Under the pieces are notes generated by a model that searched no databases, was not told the origin of the DNA, and saw nothing but the letters and a program-made list of their open reading frames with translations. Positions 46,871 through 57,694 of a DNA stretch of 64,000 nt are shown here, piece by piece. The first letter of the stretch is position 1. Every line of letters starts with the position of its first letter. This DNA comes from Pseudoneurospora amorphoporcata (Eukaryota; Ascomycota; Sordariomycetes; Sordariales; Sordariaceae). A program made the position numbers and the translations under genes. The stretch spans positions 124,001 through 188,000 of the forward strand of contig MU859100.1 in NCBI GenBank assembly GCA_033297205.1, read 5' to 3'.

Positions 46871-48455
46871 ATGGAGACTCCGGCGATGCCCATGCCGAAA
46901 GATGAGCGTGAGCAAGCTATCCTCGACAAGCTCTCAGCCATCCGCGACCAGCTTCTGCTTCTCAAGAGAGACCGAACCAAATACATCCGCACTCAAGATG
47001 TGATAATACACTATGAGGAGGTTGTCGAGCAGGTCAAGGAGCTCAACGAGATCAGGAAAGGGGAGAAGGTTACCGAGACAAGAGGTATGCACATCCTCCA
47101 TAGTCTCTCTTAAACAAAGAGATCTCTAACGCAACCCAACAGTCGACAGGGTCCTCGAAAGCTGCCTACAGCTCCTCTCCCTTTTCTTCATGACGATCGG
47201 CCGCACACAAGAAGCCCCCGCGGCCTACGCATTGACCTCGACCATCAAGCGATTACTCGACCACCTGACCGAGGCCAACCTCTACTCAGCCAAGGACCTG
47301 AACAGCATGGCCCATACCCTCTCGCAGCTCGACAAGGTCATGACGGCTGCGGACCCCTCCCACTCGCCTTACATTATCGAGCTTCTGGCCAACCGCCTGG
47401 AGCTCTGCCACAGATCTTTGGACAACCTGAAGAAGAGGTTGGACGACCTGCAGGATCCGCTACAGAGCATCCACGAGAAGCTAATCTCCATACTACGGTC
47501 CATGTCGCTTGCGAACACCAAGGCGAAGGTAAGGCCGCACAAGGGCGGACGGATACGAGACTAGGGATGCCGGGTAAGCTAACAGGTTACACAGTTCTCG
47601 GCATCGGAGGTCCAGAGGCTACAAACACAGGCCAAGGAGATTGACGAGTCGAGGGTGAACGGCAACTTTGTCGGACCAGACGGCGAGGTTCTTCGCGGAA
47701 GCGAAAGGGTGTCGCGCTTGGTCGATGTCTGCCTTAAGTGGTCGGAGATCGTTCTCGAGAGGTACGTACAACTAGCCCTATGCCATTGCGAGCCAGCCAG
47801 TCATTAACCCCCTCCCAGGCAAGGAGTTATCCCCGAAGCTTTCAAGTCCAGGTACGAGCAGCTCGTCAGCATCCGCAACGAGCTGGATAAGTTGTCCATC
47901 ACCCAGGCCTGGTCGCTGCGCGAGACCGACCTGTACGACTACCAGCGCGAGCTCGACAAGATTGACGAGAGCCGAGTCGACGGCAACTGGCTCGACGATC
48001 AAGGAAAGCCCGCCGAGCTGTACGTCCAGCGCACGCTGCTGTACCTCATCAGGAGAAGCTATGGCTACATCTACTACCTGATGATCTCGTCGGAGCCAGT
48101 GTCGGAGGCCCTGCTGCCCATCTACAACCAGCTGCAGACGCTGAAGCGGTGTTTGATCGAGGTGAAGGACTCGGGTGGTGTCAGCTCGGTCAGGGAGCTG
48201 TATCCGTATAGCATGAAGGTATGTTTGTCATTGTTCCCCCAATTGGGCGATGGGCTCTGGGCAGTGAGTAACGTGAGATTACAGCTTAACTCCATCGACA
48301 ACATGCGCGTCGATGGCAAGTTCATGGTCGGCGGCGATATCCCCGAGGGCCAAGGGAGCGTTAGCGCTCTGCTGGCTGAGTGCTACGATCTTACGTACGA
48401 GCTGAAGGTGATGGCTGCAGAGATGGAGGAGAGTGAAAAGGATGGCTCGTCGTAA
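46871..48455 (+). CDS. CUB1: CUB1-like (DUF2408 / UPF0662) protein
   Basis: The family includes Saccharomyces YPL260W/Cub1, linked to copper tolerance and proteasome function, and Schizosaccharomyces UPF0662 proteins; no enzymatic activity is established. Five exons (46871-47084, 47143-47528, 47595-47761, 47819-48218, 48285-48455) encode 445 residues. The N-terminus is helical with ERE- and KRDRTKYIRTQDVI-type segments, followed by RVLESCLQLLSLFF and a long helical stretch. The C-terminal half contains three similar units around RVNGNF (about 220), RVDGNW (about 308) and RVDGKF (about 397), each followed by a Gly/Pro turn and a leucine-rich helix. All four introns are 52-66 bp with GT...AG ends and preserve the family similarity across each junction. 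Confidence 0.92.
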
Positions 48456-48978
48456 TCGGCCTACCTGGGCGAGTTTTTACACTGATATAGACTTGGGAAA
48501 GGCTTTACGGCATTTGGGATTTCGGCAGTGGCAGGAGCAGCGTTACGGATAAGTGGCTGTGGTTCATTTTTTCTTCTTATCTAGCGGAGTTTGTATTTAC
48601 TTATGCATCATGGAATGTTGAATCGATGGGGTTCACACTATCATATTTGGGTTTGCCACTGTGCGCTTCATTAGGTATGGGCCGGCCAGCCAGAGTCGAT
48701 GCTTGTTTCCGTGGTGCTGGTCCGGTGCTCAACGAGCTAGGTAGCTCTCTTCTAATTCCTCATCACTGATATGGCAGTTTTTTGTCTTTGTTAGAACGGA
48801 ACGCGCTTGGCTGTGAATCGGTCCTGAGTTAGGGACACCTATCTGAGAAACACATGCATGTTTGATGTTCGAGCACTTGAACATTTGAGGACAGACGGTG
48901 ACCGAGGAGATTTGAGCAAGTTTGTTTCACCGATAATCTCTATCCATTCACCTTCAAACCAAACACATCTATCTACGT
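48456..48978. other. Spacer between convergent genes
   Basis: It contains the two 3' flanks, with T-rich stretches near 48565-48580. No gene is recognised. Confidence 0.4.
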
Positions 48979-50100
48979 CTACTGCTTCTGCTGGAACGTC
49001 TGACCGGGAACAGGGAAGCGGAAGGCGCACTTGAAGGGCCACATCTGAGCCTACACACATATAACACATTAACATCCACTCCTTCTTCAAACCTTCATCC
49101 ACCCAGCCACCATGCCCCCAAGCAATGGTACCAGGAACAGAACTAGGCATCATCTCCAAGGGAACAGCAAAGGCAACAGGAATTGGAAGGTGAAGACGGA
49201 AAAGGGAAAGGGCAACGGGGTAGAGGGCTGAAGGTAAGAGGAGATGGTAAAGAGCGAAAAACACATACGTTATCAACATCCCAAACACCCTTCTGGGCAT
49301 AAACGTCCCCCTTAAGGATCTCGATCACCTCCTCCCGGCTCTCGGCGAGCAGGACGATGGTGGAGCCGGCGAACTTGAAGGTCTTGGGGTCGTCGGAGGT
49401 GGGGGGTTCGGAGAGGACGGCGCCTGTTGGTGTTTGTTAGCGTTTTGTTTCTGGTTAAGTTGAGGAGAGGGTTTGTGAGAGCAGAGATGGCTCGTGAGGG
49501 GAGGTGGAGGAAGGGGGTGAGGGTATATGGATGAGGTCAGGTAGGTAAGATTAGGTGGTGTGAAGTTGATGTGGCTAGAGACTCTGAAGACCTGGGCAAG
49601 TCGGTGCATGAGGGTGAGTATGTGGTGAAGAGCCGTGAAGTGAAAGTGAAGTATAGCTCGAGGACCAAACTAAAGTGCTCCAAGAGAAAAAAACCCTACC
49701 GCCCATCTGGAAGCACCCATTATCGACGTTCTTGCCGAGACCAGCAAAGTGGTCACTATACACAATATTCAGTCAGCCATCACACACTCGTCACTTTATT
49801 CTTTGGGGTCGGTTAGCTTGGTGCAACGTACGGGCGAACCTCCAACCTCTTCTCCCCAACACCCTCAAAGTCCGGCACGACAACGAGCCATTCAATCTTC
49901 TTTCCGGCGGTAGCAGTAGAAGCCATTCTTCTGATTTGATGTCTCTGACTGAAGAAGTTGTTGGAGATGCGGGGTGCGGGGTTCGTGATGGTGGTTGTTG
50001 GGTTGAAGAATGTCAGAGTGGAAGAAGTGAAGAAGGGGCGGCTAAATAAGCTGCTGTGGAGAGCTTGTCCTAGCTGGAGGGTGCGAGATCGGGAGGCCAT
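48979..50100 (-). CDS. YciI-like (YCII domain) protein, probably mitochondrial
   Basis: YCII domains are small ferredoxin-like folds with a His-Asp pair; most have no known substrate. Exons 49832-50100, 49700-49755, 49269-49423 and 48979-49050 give 183 residues. The domain starts at KKIEWLVVVPDFEG and has the family block RLEVRPDHFAGL (about 85-96) with the conserved Asp and His. It continues through GCFQMGGAVLSEP and GSTIVLLAESREEVIEIL to KGDVYAQKGVWD and a C-terminal strand. The first 58 residues lack acids and are rich in Arg, Ser and Phe, as in a mitochondrial presequence. A second Met (residue 59, ASTATAGKK following) could start a cytosolic form of 125 residues. Introns are 76, 276 and 218 bp. 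I set the start at the first in-frame ATG. Confidence 0.87.
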
Positions 50101-50602
50101 GGTGCGATGGGTTTGTGGTCTGACGTTTAGGTAAGAGATGTACACTGGAATTGGCGACGGATACGTTCGGGTCAAGAATTTGGGTGCGAAAGAGGAGGGG
50201 TTAGTAACGGGCGATATCCGAGCCGAATGTTACGAGAGGACGAAGAGATTGGCTTTGTTTACTTTGGTTGCTAGTTGAACTGCCGCGGAGGAGTATGGGG
50301 TAATTCGGAGATGGTGGGTCTAGCGTAGCGTGGATTTGATGAGTGGTGGCCGTAAAGGTACCTACGTACGACATTCATGGACATCACAATTTCCATGTTC
50401 AACAAATACACAGAAGAAGGTTCATTCTCACTTTAACTCCTTTTCATTATTCGTCAAGTATCATCGGAAACCAGCAACGCTTCTAGACGTATCCGTCTTT
50501 TTAAAAAATCTGTCGTTTGAACTTCGCTTTGAGTTCATACCAATACCATCCCCTCGACCACCAGCTTAACGTGCAAGGTAACGGATTGTGTCTCCGTTCT
50601 CT
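50101..50602. other. Spacer between two minus-strand genes
   Basis: It holds the promoter of the YciI-like gene and the 3' flank of the UBX gene. Nothing specific is seen. Confidence 0.4.
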
Positions 50603-51721
50603 TTAGGTGACGATGAGCACCGCACTAGGAACCAACCCAGCCTCCTTCAGCGTCTGACCAAAGTCCACTCCAGCTTGCCAAGTCTTCCTGGGGAAGGTCG
50701 TCGAGAAGCTCGCAACGGGGACTCCGTTCTCCGACTCCAACTGTTGAGCAAGCTCAAAAAGCGTGGCATCCGCTGCCAATGTCTTCATAAAATTTCCCTT
50801 GGCAGTCTGCAACCTCAGACGAGCCTCGTTGTGGGAGGCAGCGGGCCTCGCAGCAGCCGGCGCAGCGGCAACAGCGGCAGCTGCAGGGGCGGCCGGAGCC
50901 CTACCCTCACGAAGCGCCTTTGCTTCCTCCTCCTTGCGCTTTCTCTCCGCCTTGTCGGCCTCAATCTTGGCCTTGATGCGCTTCTTAGCCTCGAGGTCAT
51001 CGAGCTTCTCCTGGCGCTTCTTGGCGGCTTCCTTGATCTGTTCCTTGCGGGCGAGTTCCTCCTTCAGGTCTTGTGTCTCCTTGGTAGCCTTGCGCTTGAT
51101 TTGCTATAGATGTTGTTAGCAACATGGTGATGCAACATGGAGACGGTTTGCGGTAACCGTACCTCATTGCGCTTCTGCTCCTCCTTGTCGACGAGAGCCA
51201 TCCTCTCCCTTTTCTGTGCGAGCTTTTGGCGGAGCTCCTCCAACCTTTGCTTCTTCTCTTCCTCCGTTAGAGGGGCGATCTCTTCGGTAGATTCGGAGAA
51301 GTCCGTGTGCTGACTGTGGTAGAGTTAGCTGGGTGCTGCGAACAGGGGACAGGACCGGGCGAGAGACTGACGTCTTGGAAGCGTGGAAGGCGGCAAGATC
51401 TCCGTTCTTGAACCTCTTGCCGCAATCGTTGCAAACAAGGGACTTGGCGCCTTCGGGAATGTTCCCGGAGCTGTCATCCTCTTCGTCGTCGTCGGCTTTC
51501 GCGGTAGAGGCAGCGCTGGCCTGCAGCTCCTCCAAGGACTTGTCCTGATTCTCCTCAAGCCAGTTGAGGGCTCCCTGCACTGCTAATTGTTAATATCATA
51601 TTCGCGTCACCGGGTAGGCATCTGGGAAGGACTGACAGCCACCCGACTTCTTGACGGCGAGCTCAGCGCGGGCGCGCTCGAAGCCCATGTCGACCAGAAC
51701 CTCCAGATCTGTTTGGCCCAT
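50603..51721 (-). CDS. UBA-UBX p97/Cdc48 adaptor (UBXN1/SAKS1-like)
   Basis: Proteins of this type bind ubiquitin through UBA and the AAA ATPase Cdc48/p97 through UBX, linking ubiquitylated clients to degradation. Exons 51637-51721, 51372-51579, 51163-51313 and 50603-51103 encode 314 residues. The UBA domain (about 1-45) has DLEVLVDMGFERARAELAV and ALNWLEENQD. A zinc-finger-like CNDCGKRFKNGDLAAFHASK (about 75-95) follows. The middle (about 105-210) is a long basic/acidic coiled coil (many RKxxE units), then an Ala/Pro linker. The UBX domain (about 235-314) includes ARLRLQTAKGNF and STTFPRKTW, containing the FPR loop that binds p97. The first two donors are GTCAGT, a non-consensus form also used in the VAP gene. 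The exon 1 donor could alternatively be GTGGCT, altering two residues. Confidence 0.93.
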
Positions 51722-52905
51722 TTTGATGACTGTTGATTGTGTTGGTGAAAGAGATTAGGGCAGTGGAGAGGATTGGTCCTGGACGTTCGCTATGGTATAA
51801 TGTCGCTGGGAATAAAATAGTGGCAACTTGGAAAGTTGAACGAAGGAGGGGGGTTCAATTAAAAGATGCGAAGCTGTCAACAGTTCGGATAGAAGCACAC
51901 GGCAGTGGTTCCCTGCAATAATAAGTAAGACGTGGCGGCAAGGTTGGCAAACTGGCAAGACGGGCAAGGTTTAAAACCAGAATAATTGAGATAGGTAGAT
52001 TGTAGGCTCAACCTATAAAACATAGATATCCGTTTTGCTCTTTCCACAAAGTTTAGAATGTCCACCTCGATGTTGTTGTAGTCGTCGTCAACGAATGTTA
52101 ACAAGTTCACGATATGTCCAGGCTGCCCGGGGCACGTCATTCAACACAACCCTTGTCCGTTGCTCTGACAAAGATGCTCGCGCTGCTGGCAGCTGAAATA
52201 ACCAGTGACAAACTGACATTTGCCTAAGTCTCAGCCAGATGACAGCCGGCAACACCTGGTAGGCTGCCTGACTTTGACCCTTAATTTCAGTGGAGATACG
52301 GACCCCACGCGACAACCCCGGGGCTCGGCCAGCAGACATGGAATTGGGGTCCAGTATGAGATCAGCACGGACCCATGCTCTTGGCTCGGTTGGGTCTTGG
52401 CTTCTTGGCATTCTTTCCAGTCTGGCGCCCTCCTGAGGTTGACAGCGACTCCAGCTGGAACAGGCTGCTGCTGGCTTGTGTCCACTGTCCAGGTTGAGGT
52501 GGTCTGTCCCAGCGCGTTGAACCGGCGTCACTGTTGAATGTCGTAACACATCATCTCTGCCTCTGTCGGCAGCCCTCTCGTCTTCGTCTTACTTCCAGGT
52601 TCCAGCATCTTGTTTGGAAGCAACACCTTAACACTAACTACCACACCTCACGACATCCGTCCTACCTCTAGGCTGAACTTCGGAGCCTCACCAGAATCGC
52701 ATTGCCCTTGTCTGGCATATTTCGCAAACCTATCTAATACGTTTAACTCCATCCCCCATCCCTTTATTTCCCCCCACCGAGCATACTAGACTAGGGACGG
52801 CCAATAATCCCCCGGCAACATTTCCCGTCTTCCCATCGCGAAATCCAAGTCGCTTTAGAATTTCCCAAAAACCACCAAACCACATACACCAGAACGATCG
52901 CCAAC
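51722..52905. promoter_or_regulatory. Divergent promoter region of the UBX and VAP genes
   Basis: About 1.2 kb. The VAP side ends in a C/A-rich leader (CACATACACC...CCAACATG). Open frames in the middle (52088-52549) have no family resemblance. No TATA box is obvious. Confidence 0.4.
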
Positions 52906-54153
52906 ATGTCCGTCGAAATCGATCCCCTCGAGCTTGGTTTCCGCAGTACGTCCCGTCGCGAACAGCAACCACCGCCGCCCCAGATTCTCTAGGATCCCCC
53001 ATCGTCTGACAAGAAATTAGGGCCCTTTACTGTGGAGGTTTCGCAGATCCTTAGAATCAGGAACCCCAACACCTCTCCGGTTGCCTTCAAGGTATGTGGA
53101 CGTAGGCGCGCGTCTGGCGTGGTTGAGAGTTGCTTGACACATGTGCTAACTTGCCCTCGTGCAGGTCAAAACCACCGCCCCCAAGCAGTACGTTACTCCC
53201 TCGGCAATGCGCCACGCAAACGAATCGCTAGTCCAACGATCCAGACACTTACCAACACTCTTTTCAGATACTGCGTCCGCCCCAACTCGGGTCGCATTGA
53301 GCCCGGTCACGATGTCGAAGTTTCCGGTCAGTCTTGGAATTCCCAATACCGTATGTCCATTCTACAGTCTCGTGACTAACTTCCTCTTCAGTCCTCCTCC
53401 AGGCCATGAAGCAGGAGCCTCCTTCGGACGCCCGATGCCGCGACAAGTTCCTCGTTCAGTCCGTTACCATCACCGGTGACAAGGAGTTCACCAACGTTGC
53501 TCAGATTGTGGGTATATCTCAAACAGAGGAGGATGAACCAGTGCTAACAAATACGTCACAGTGGGATGGTGCCGACAAGTCCCAGATTCAGGAGAAGAAG
53601 ATTCGCGTTCTCTGGCTTCCAGCCTTTGGAGAGGAGACCACCTCCCCCGTGGCTGCGACCCCTATCCGTCCCTCGACCTCGAGCCGGGTACGTTTACCTT
53701 TCGCCTACCCTTGGCAACGGACAATCAAACTAACAATCACATGCGCAGGTTGAGGAGACCCCCGCTCCTTTCACATCCCCCAGCGAGACCCGATCTTCGA
53801 CGGCCGACACGCGCGAGATCAAGCAAGAGCCCGACCTCGCCGACAACTTCCAGAACACTGTTGCGGCGGCCGCGACGACAGTACAGAACACGGCTTCCGA
53901 GACGTACGAGCAGTTGAAGGAACAGTTGGCCAAGGCCCAGGCGACCATCGCATCCCTCCAGAACGACGCGACCAGCGGCCTGAGACAGAGGAAGGCGGCT
54001 GTGGCCGACGCGGCGGGCGAGCAGGCGTCGAACGTGCAGGCAACCGCTCAGGACCTCGCGCAATCAGCGAGGCAAGGCACCGAGGGAGTGCCAGTCCAGA
54101 TTGCGGCGGTCCTCTGCTTGGTTAGCTTCCTGCTGGCCTATATCTTCTTCTAG
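52906..54153 (+). CDS. SCS2: VAP/Scs2-type ER membrane contact-site protein
   Basis: VAPs sit in the ER membrane and bind FFAT motifs of lipid-transfer and signalling proteins at contact sites. Seven exons (52906-52945, 53021-53091, 53165-53187, 53268-53326, 53392-53507, 53562-53687, 53749-54153) encode 279 residues. The MSP domain (about 5-127) includes RPFTVEVSQILRIRNPN, the family signature VKTTAPKQYCVRPNSG, RIEPGHDVEVSVLLQAMK and CRDKFLVQSV. A Ser/Thr/Pro linker follows, then a coiled coil (about 185-215) and a C-terminal hydrophobic anchor (VQIAAVLCLVSFLLAYIFF). The six small introns (54-80 bp) include a 23-bp microexon 3 and a GTCAGT donor. All junctions are fixed by the conserved MSP sequence. 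Confidence 0.96.
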
Positions 54154-57100
54154 TGCACGAACACCGGTCCATTTTCTGTCGTTGCGAAGGCTGCCTCAGT
54201 ACGCCTAGTGTTTCACAATACAACAACAACATAATCATTTCCCCTCCTTTTCTCATTTATCGGTTTTCATATATCGTCTTTCACTCACTAAAAACTTGTT
54301 TTTCCCTTTGTCGTTGCGGTGGATAGAGTGGCAGGCCCAGGGTGTAGGATGTGAAGCAGCAGCGCTGGAAGGGGAGAACAGGAGAACAATACGCGTAGTC
54401 CGGGGTTCGTTTTGTTTTGCTCGCGGGGAGGAGGTGAGGTGGGCGAGCTGATGCGGGCCTCTTTGGTATTATTACAATGGGGTTTGCAATTGCTTTGCTC
54501 CGCGGATGTATAACGAGCGGCTATGCAATGCCCTGCTATGCTAGGCTAGTAGGACTGTAGGATGGAAATACCAGCACTTGTGAATATGCATGGAAACCTC
54601 CAATCTTTGTCTATCATCCAGTCCAGGTCGAGTTGTCCGGTCAGGTGGTCGGCTGCTCTTACTAGCACTTCAACCAGATTCCACATCACACAGTTAATCG
54701 AGTCAACGATTTCTGCTCTCGCTGGCCCAAGACTTGTAGTTACACAAAGGTATTGTCAGTCATCTAAGATGGATACCCAACGACCTGGAGACAAAGCCCG
54801 ACACCAGACAGGGCCGGGGCCATCATTCTCGGCGGCCCAATGATGATCAGACGGGAAGTTAATCACTTTGTCATTGCCAACCGCAGAGAGCGCAGTAACT
54901 GTCGTGGACAATGACTATGATGGAGTTTCGGGATCAACCGCCAGGGCCGAACGTACAGCCTTGTAAAGAGCCTTTCAGCCCTGTCTATTGAGACCACGTT
55001 GATAATGCACACGGAGAGGCTCCGAAATATTGATGTGTGGATTGTACTGTCATACCGTTTTTCCCCTACCGTTTACACTCGGGAGTCTTCAGCCAAAAAG
55101 TTTCTGGTGATCATCCCGCCAAGTCTCCTATGGTTTCCTCCGTCACTCTTGGCCCCTTCTCGTGATTTGCCAAGAAACATGCCGCTCAAGCCGCTCACGC
55201 GGGGACGTCGGCATGTCCATGTGGTTCCATGGGGTGGTTTGGAAAGTTTCATAAAAACATTCGCATGTCAGTCACTCCAGCAGTTGGTCCGCAGGCGAGG
55301 TCGGGCTGAGTAGGTATGTAGTGTACACTAGAAGCCCCAGAGAGGCTGAGTTCGCCAATGCAATGCCTCAGCCACTTCGTTGTCGAATACCTAGCTTGAC
55401 GCTGTTATGAAGACGCTATGCTACGCTACAAAAGAAAGACAGGGGTTTGAGGGACAAAGTGGTGATCTCCCGTCGGCGAAAATCCACACGATGGAGAAAG
55501 AGGCGAGAAATGGAATTGGTATTGGGTGAATGAATATAGGACGGGAAGGGAAAGGATAGAACGGAGATGAAGAGAGAGATCATCGAATCGAACGTGAAAA
55601 AAAAAAATTGGATTGCTCGTTGAAGAATATTTTGGAAGGTTGAATTCTTTGATTCCAATGTTTGAGCGAACGGGAAGACAGGGGACTGACGCGATGGTTT
55701 GTTTCCTTGGGCCTCTCTGGCCTGTTGTGACCGATGACGAAATGCCCCCTTCTGTGTTTGGGCACAAGCGTTGAAGCGGCCTGGCGCTGCGGCAGGCTGG
55801 CTAGGTAGGTAAGAAAGGTGGGGCCTGTTTGAAGAAGTTGTGGTGCAGTGATGAGTCCCCTGCAGCGCATCACTTGTGCAGAATGCAGCTTTCGTGCTCT
55901 CCATTTCAACCCGAAGTCCCGAAGATGCAATCCATGCGATCCGAAAGGTGCAAGATGCATTATGCGCCGGATAGGGACCATGACTTTCGTCAACGTCTTG
56001 GGTAGACATGGAAGTTGACGACAAAAAGCATGATGAAGGGAAGGGATTCAGAAGGCTGAAGAATGACGAGGACGGGAAAAAGTTGGGAAAAGCGGGGGAG
56101 GGGCATTCAGTCAGCATTCAGAAGGAAATGCCATCCTAACCAAAACCATGCCGTCAGGTGCCCTGCATAACCTGAAGTCACGACAGTCGAGGGTCATCCG
56201 GTCGTGCTGATCTGGTCACAAGGCTGTTAGTTAAGAGACAGAGGCAACCAGGGTCCGTCCCGGCCGTCCCAGGTGAAACGACGAGTTTTTCCCTCTCGGT
56301 TTTGGCGGCAGAGTCTCAAGTCCCGAACTCCTCATCAACAGGGCAAAAAGACACTTGTGGTGTACAGGCGGGTACTACAAGTACTGTACCACCTAGAGGT
56401 ACAGTAGCCTTGCCAGGACTCCCTCCCGAACGAGTCCGAGAGACAAGGTGACGGATGCCTACACAACAACACCTTAGCCTCTCTGCCTCTTCCAAGAAAG
56501 CAGGCATCATGATAAAGTTGCCTCCTTCTGTTGTGTTTCGAGAATCTTCAACGACATGGATCCGTCTTCGGACGCCGGCATCTCCTGATCTGATATCCAC
56601 TGCGAGAACAAGTACCTATACTACTCGAACTACTTGTATGCAAAAAGGGTCTCTTCCCATGTCATGGAAAATGCAGGGCCTCTCTGCAGTTGTAGTTGGA
56701 CAAGACAAGACAAGAGCATATTTTGAGGTTCTGGTTGCCTAGGCAATCAGCCAGCTGAAGGGTTTAAACCACATGTGTAAGACCGACCGCTGTCCGCCTG
56801 TCAGTCAAAGCCAGTGACTCGTCTGAACGGATGCGAAATGCTCTTTACCCGGCTGAGTTAGTCACATATCACGTCCTCCAGACTCAGGACACTCAGACTA
56901 GTTCTGTCCGACTGCCGAACCCTCTCATAAGACCTTCACGAGCTCACAGCCAACCGCCTATGGCTAACACAAAAAGGTTCCAGAAAACGCTCGAGCTGCC
57001 CGGCCAGCCTTGTAAGAGCTATGTTTGAAAGACATGATGAGCTGGCGACCTTCAACGCAGGTACACTACTGAATGCGCCGCCCTGAAAACGTGGGCCAGC

Positions 57101-57694
57101 CTTCTTCCGTTTTTTTTTTTGAAGATGGGATCATGGTATCTTCTGGTTGGTTTCCGCCAGCATGCACCAAGCTTGGTACTTGTACCTTGGCTTGCGAACC
57201 GGCCAGGGGACCACGAACAAGAAACAGGTTGCCTGATCAACTTCAACCATCTCGAGGCATGCATCTGGGCTACGTAGTATGACTAGGTAGTAACTGAGCC
57301 CCACCCAGCCATTCCCATTCCCACTCGATCTCGTAAAGCACCCCTCCTTGCCCACTTGACCCCCCCGGCCCTTGCTCTTATACCAAGGACTCAGCCTCTC
57401 TGCCTATCCCATTTGCTCTCTTCTTGCTTGATTTTGCTCAAAATATTGACTCTTCCCACTCATAACTCTTTCTTTACTTTTTGCGACTTGATCAGATACC
57501 CCAAAGTTGAAATTAAGAGTTTTGCTGTTTATTGTCGTGGTAAACATCGATCCGTCTCTACACCCCTGGACGTACTAAACAAACACTTACACTGACTGCT
57601 CTATAAGCTATAGTGGATATTTGCCTACTTTCGACCACCATCCCCGGATCACACAAGGAAGCTCAGGCCACCCGTTCATCGGAAACCAAGAGAC
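54154..57694. other. Intergenic, no convincing gene
   Basis: It holds the VAP 3' flank and the promoter of the following gene. A 233-codon open frame on the minus strand (55416-56117) lacks any family resemblance. A C/T-rich leader without ATG occupies about 57360-57694, with a TTATA string near 57378. Confidence 0.4.

Noticed and set aside
55416..56117. 233-codon open frame on the minus strand
   Set aside because: Composition is that of translated pyrimidine-rich spacer (Phe/Ser/Pro runs), with no domain and no coding bias like that of neighbours.
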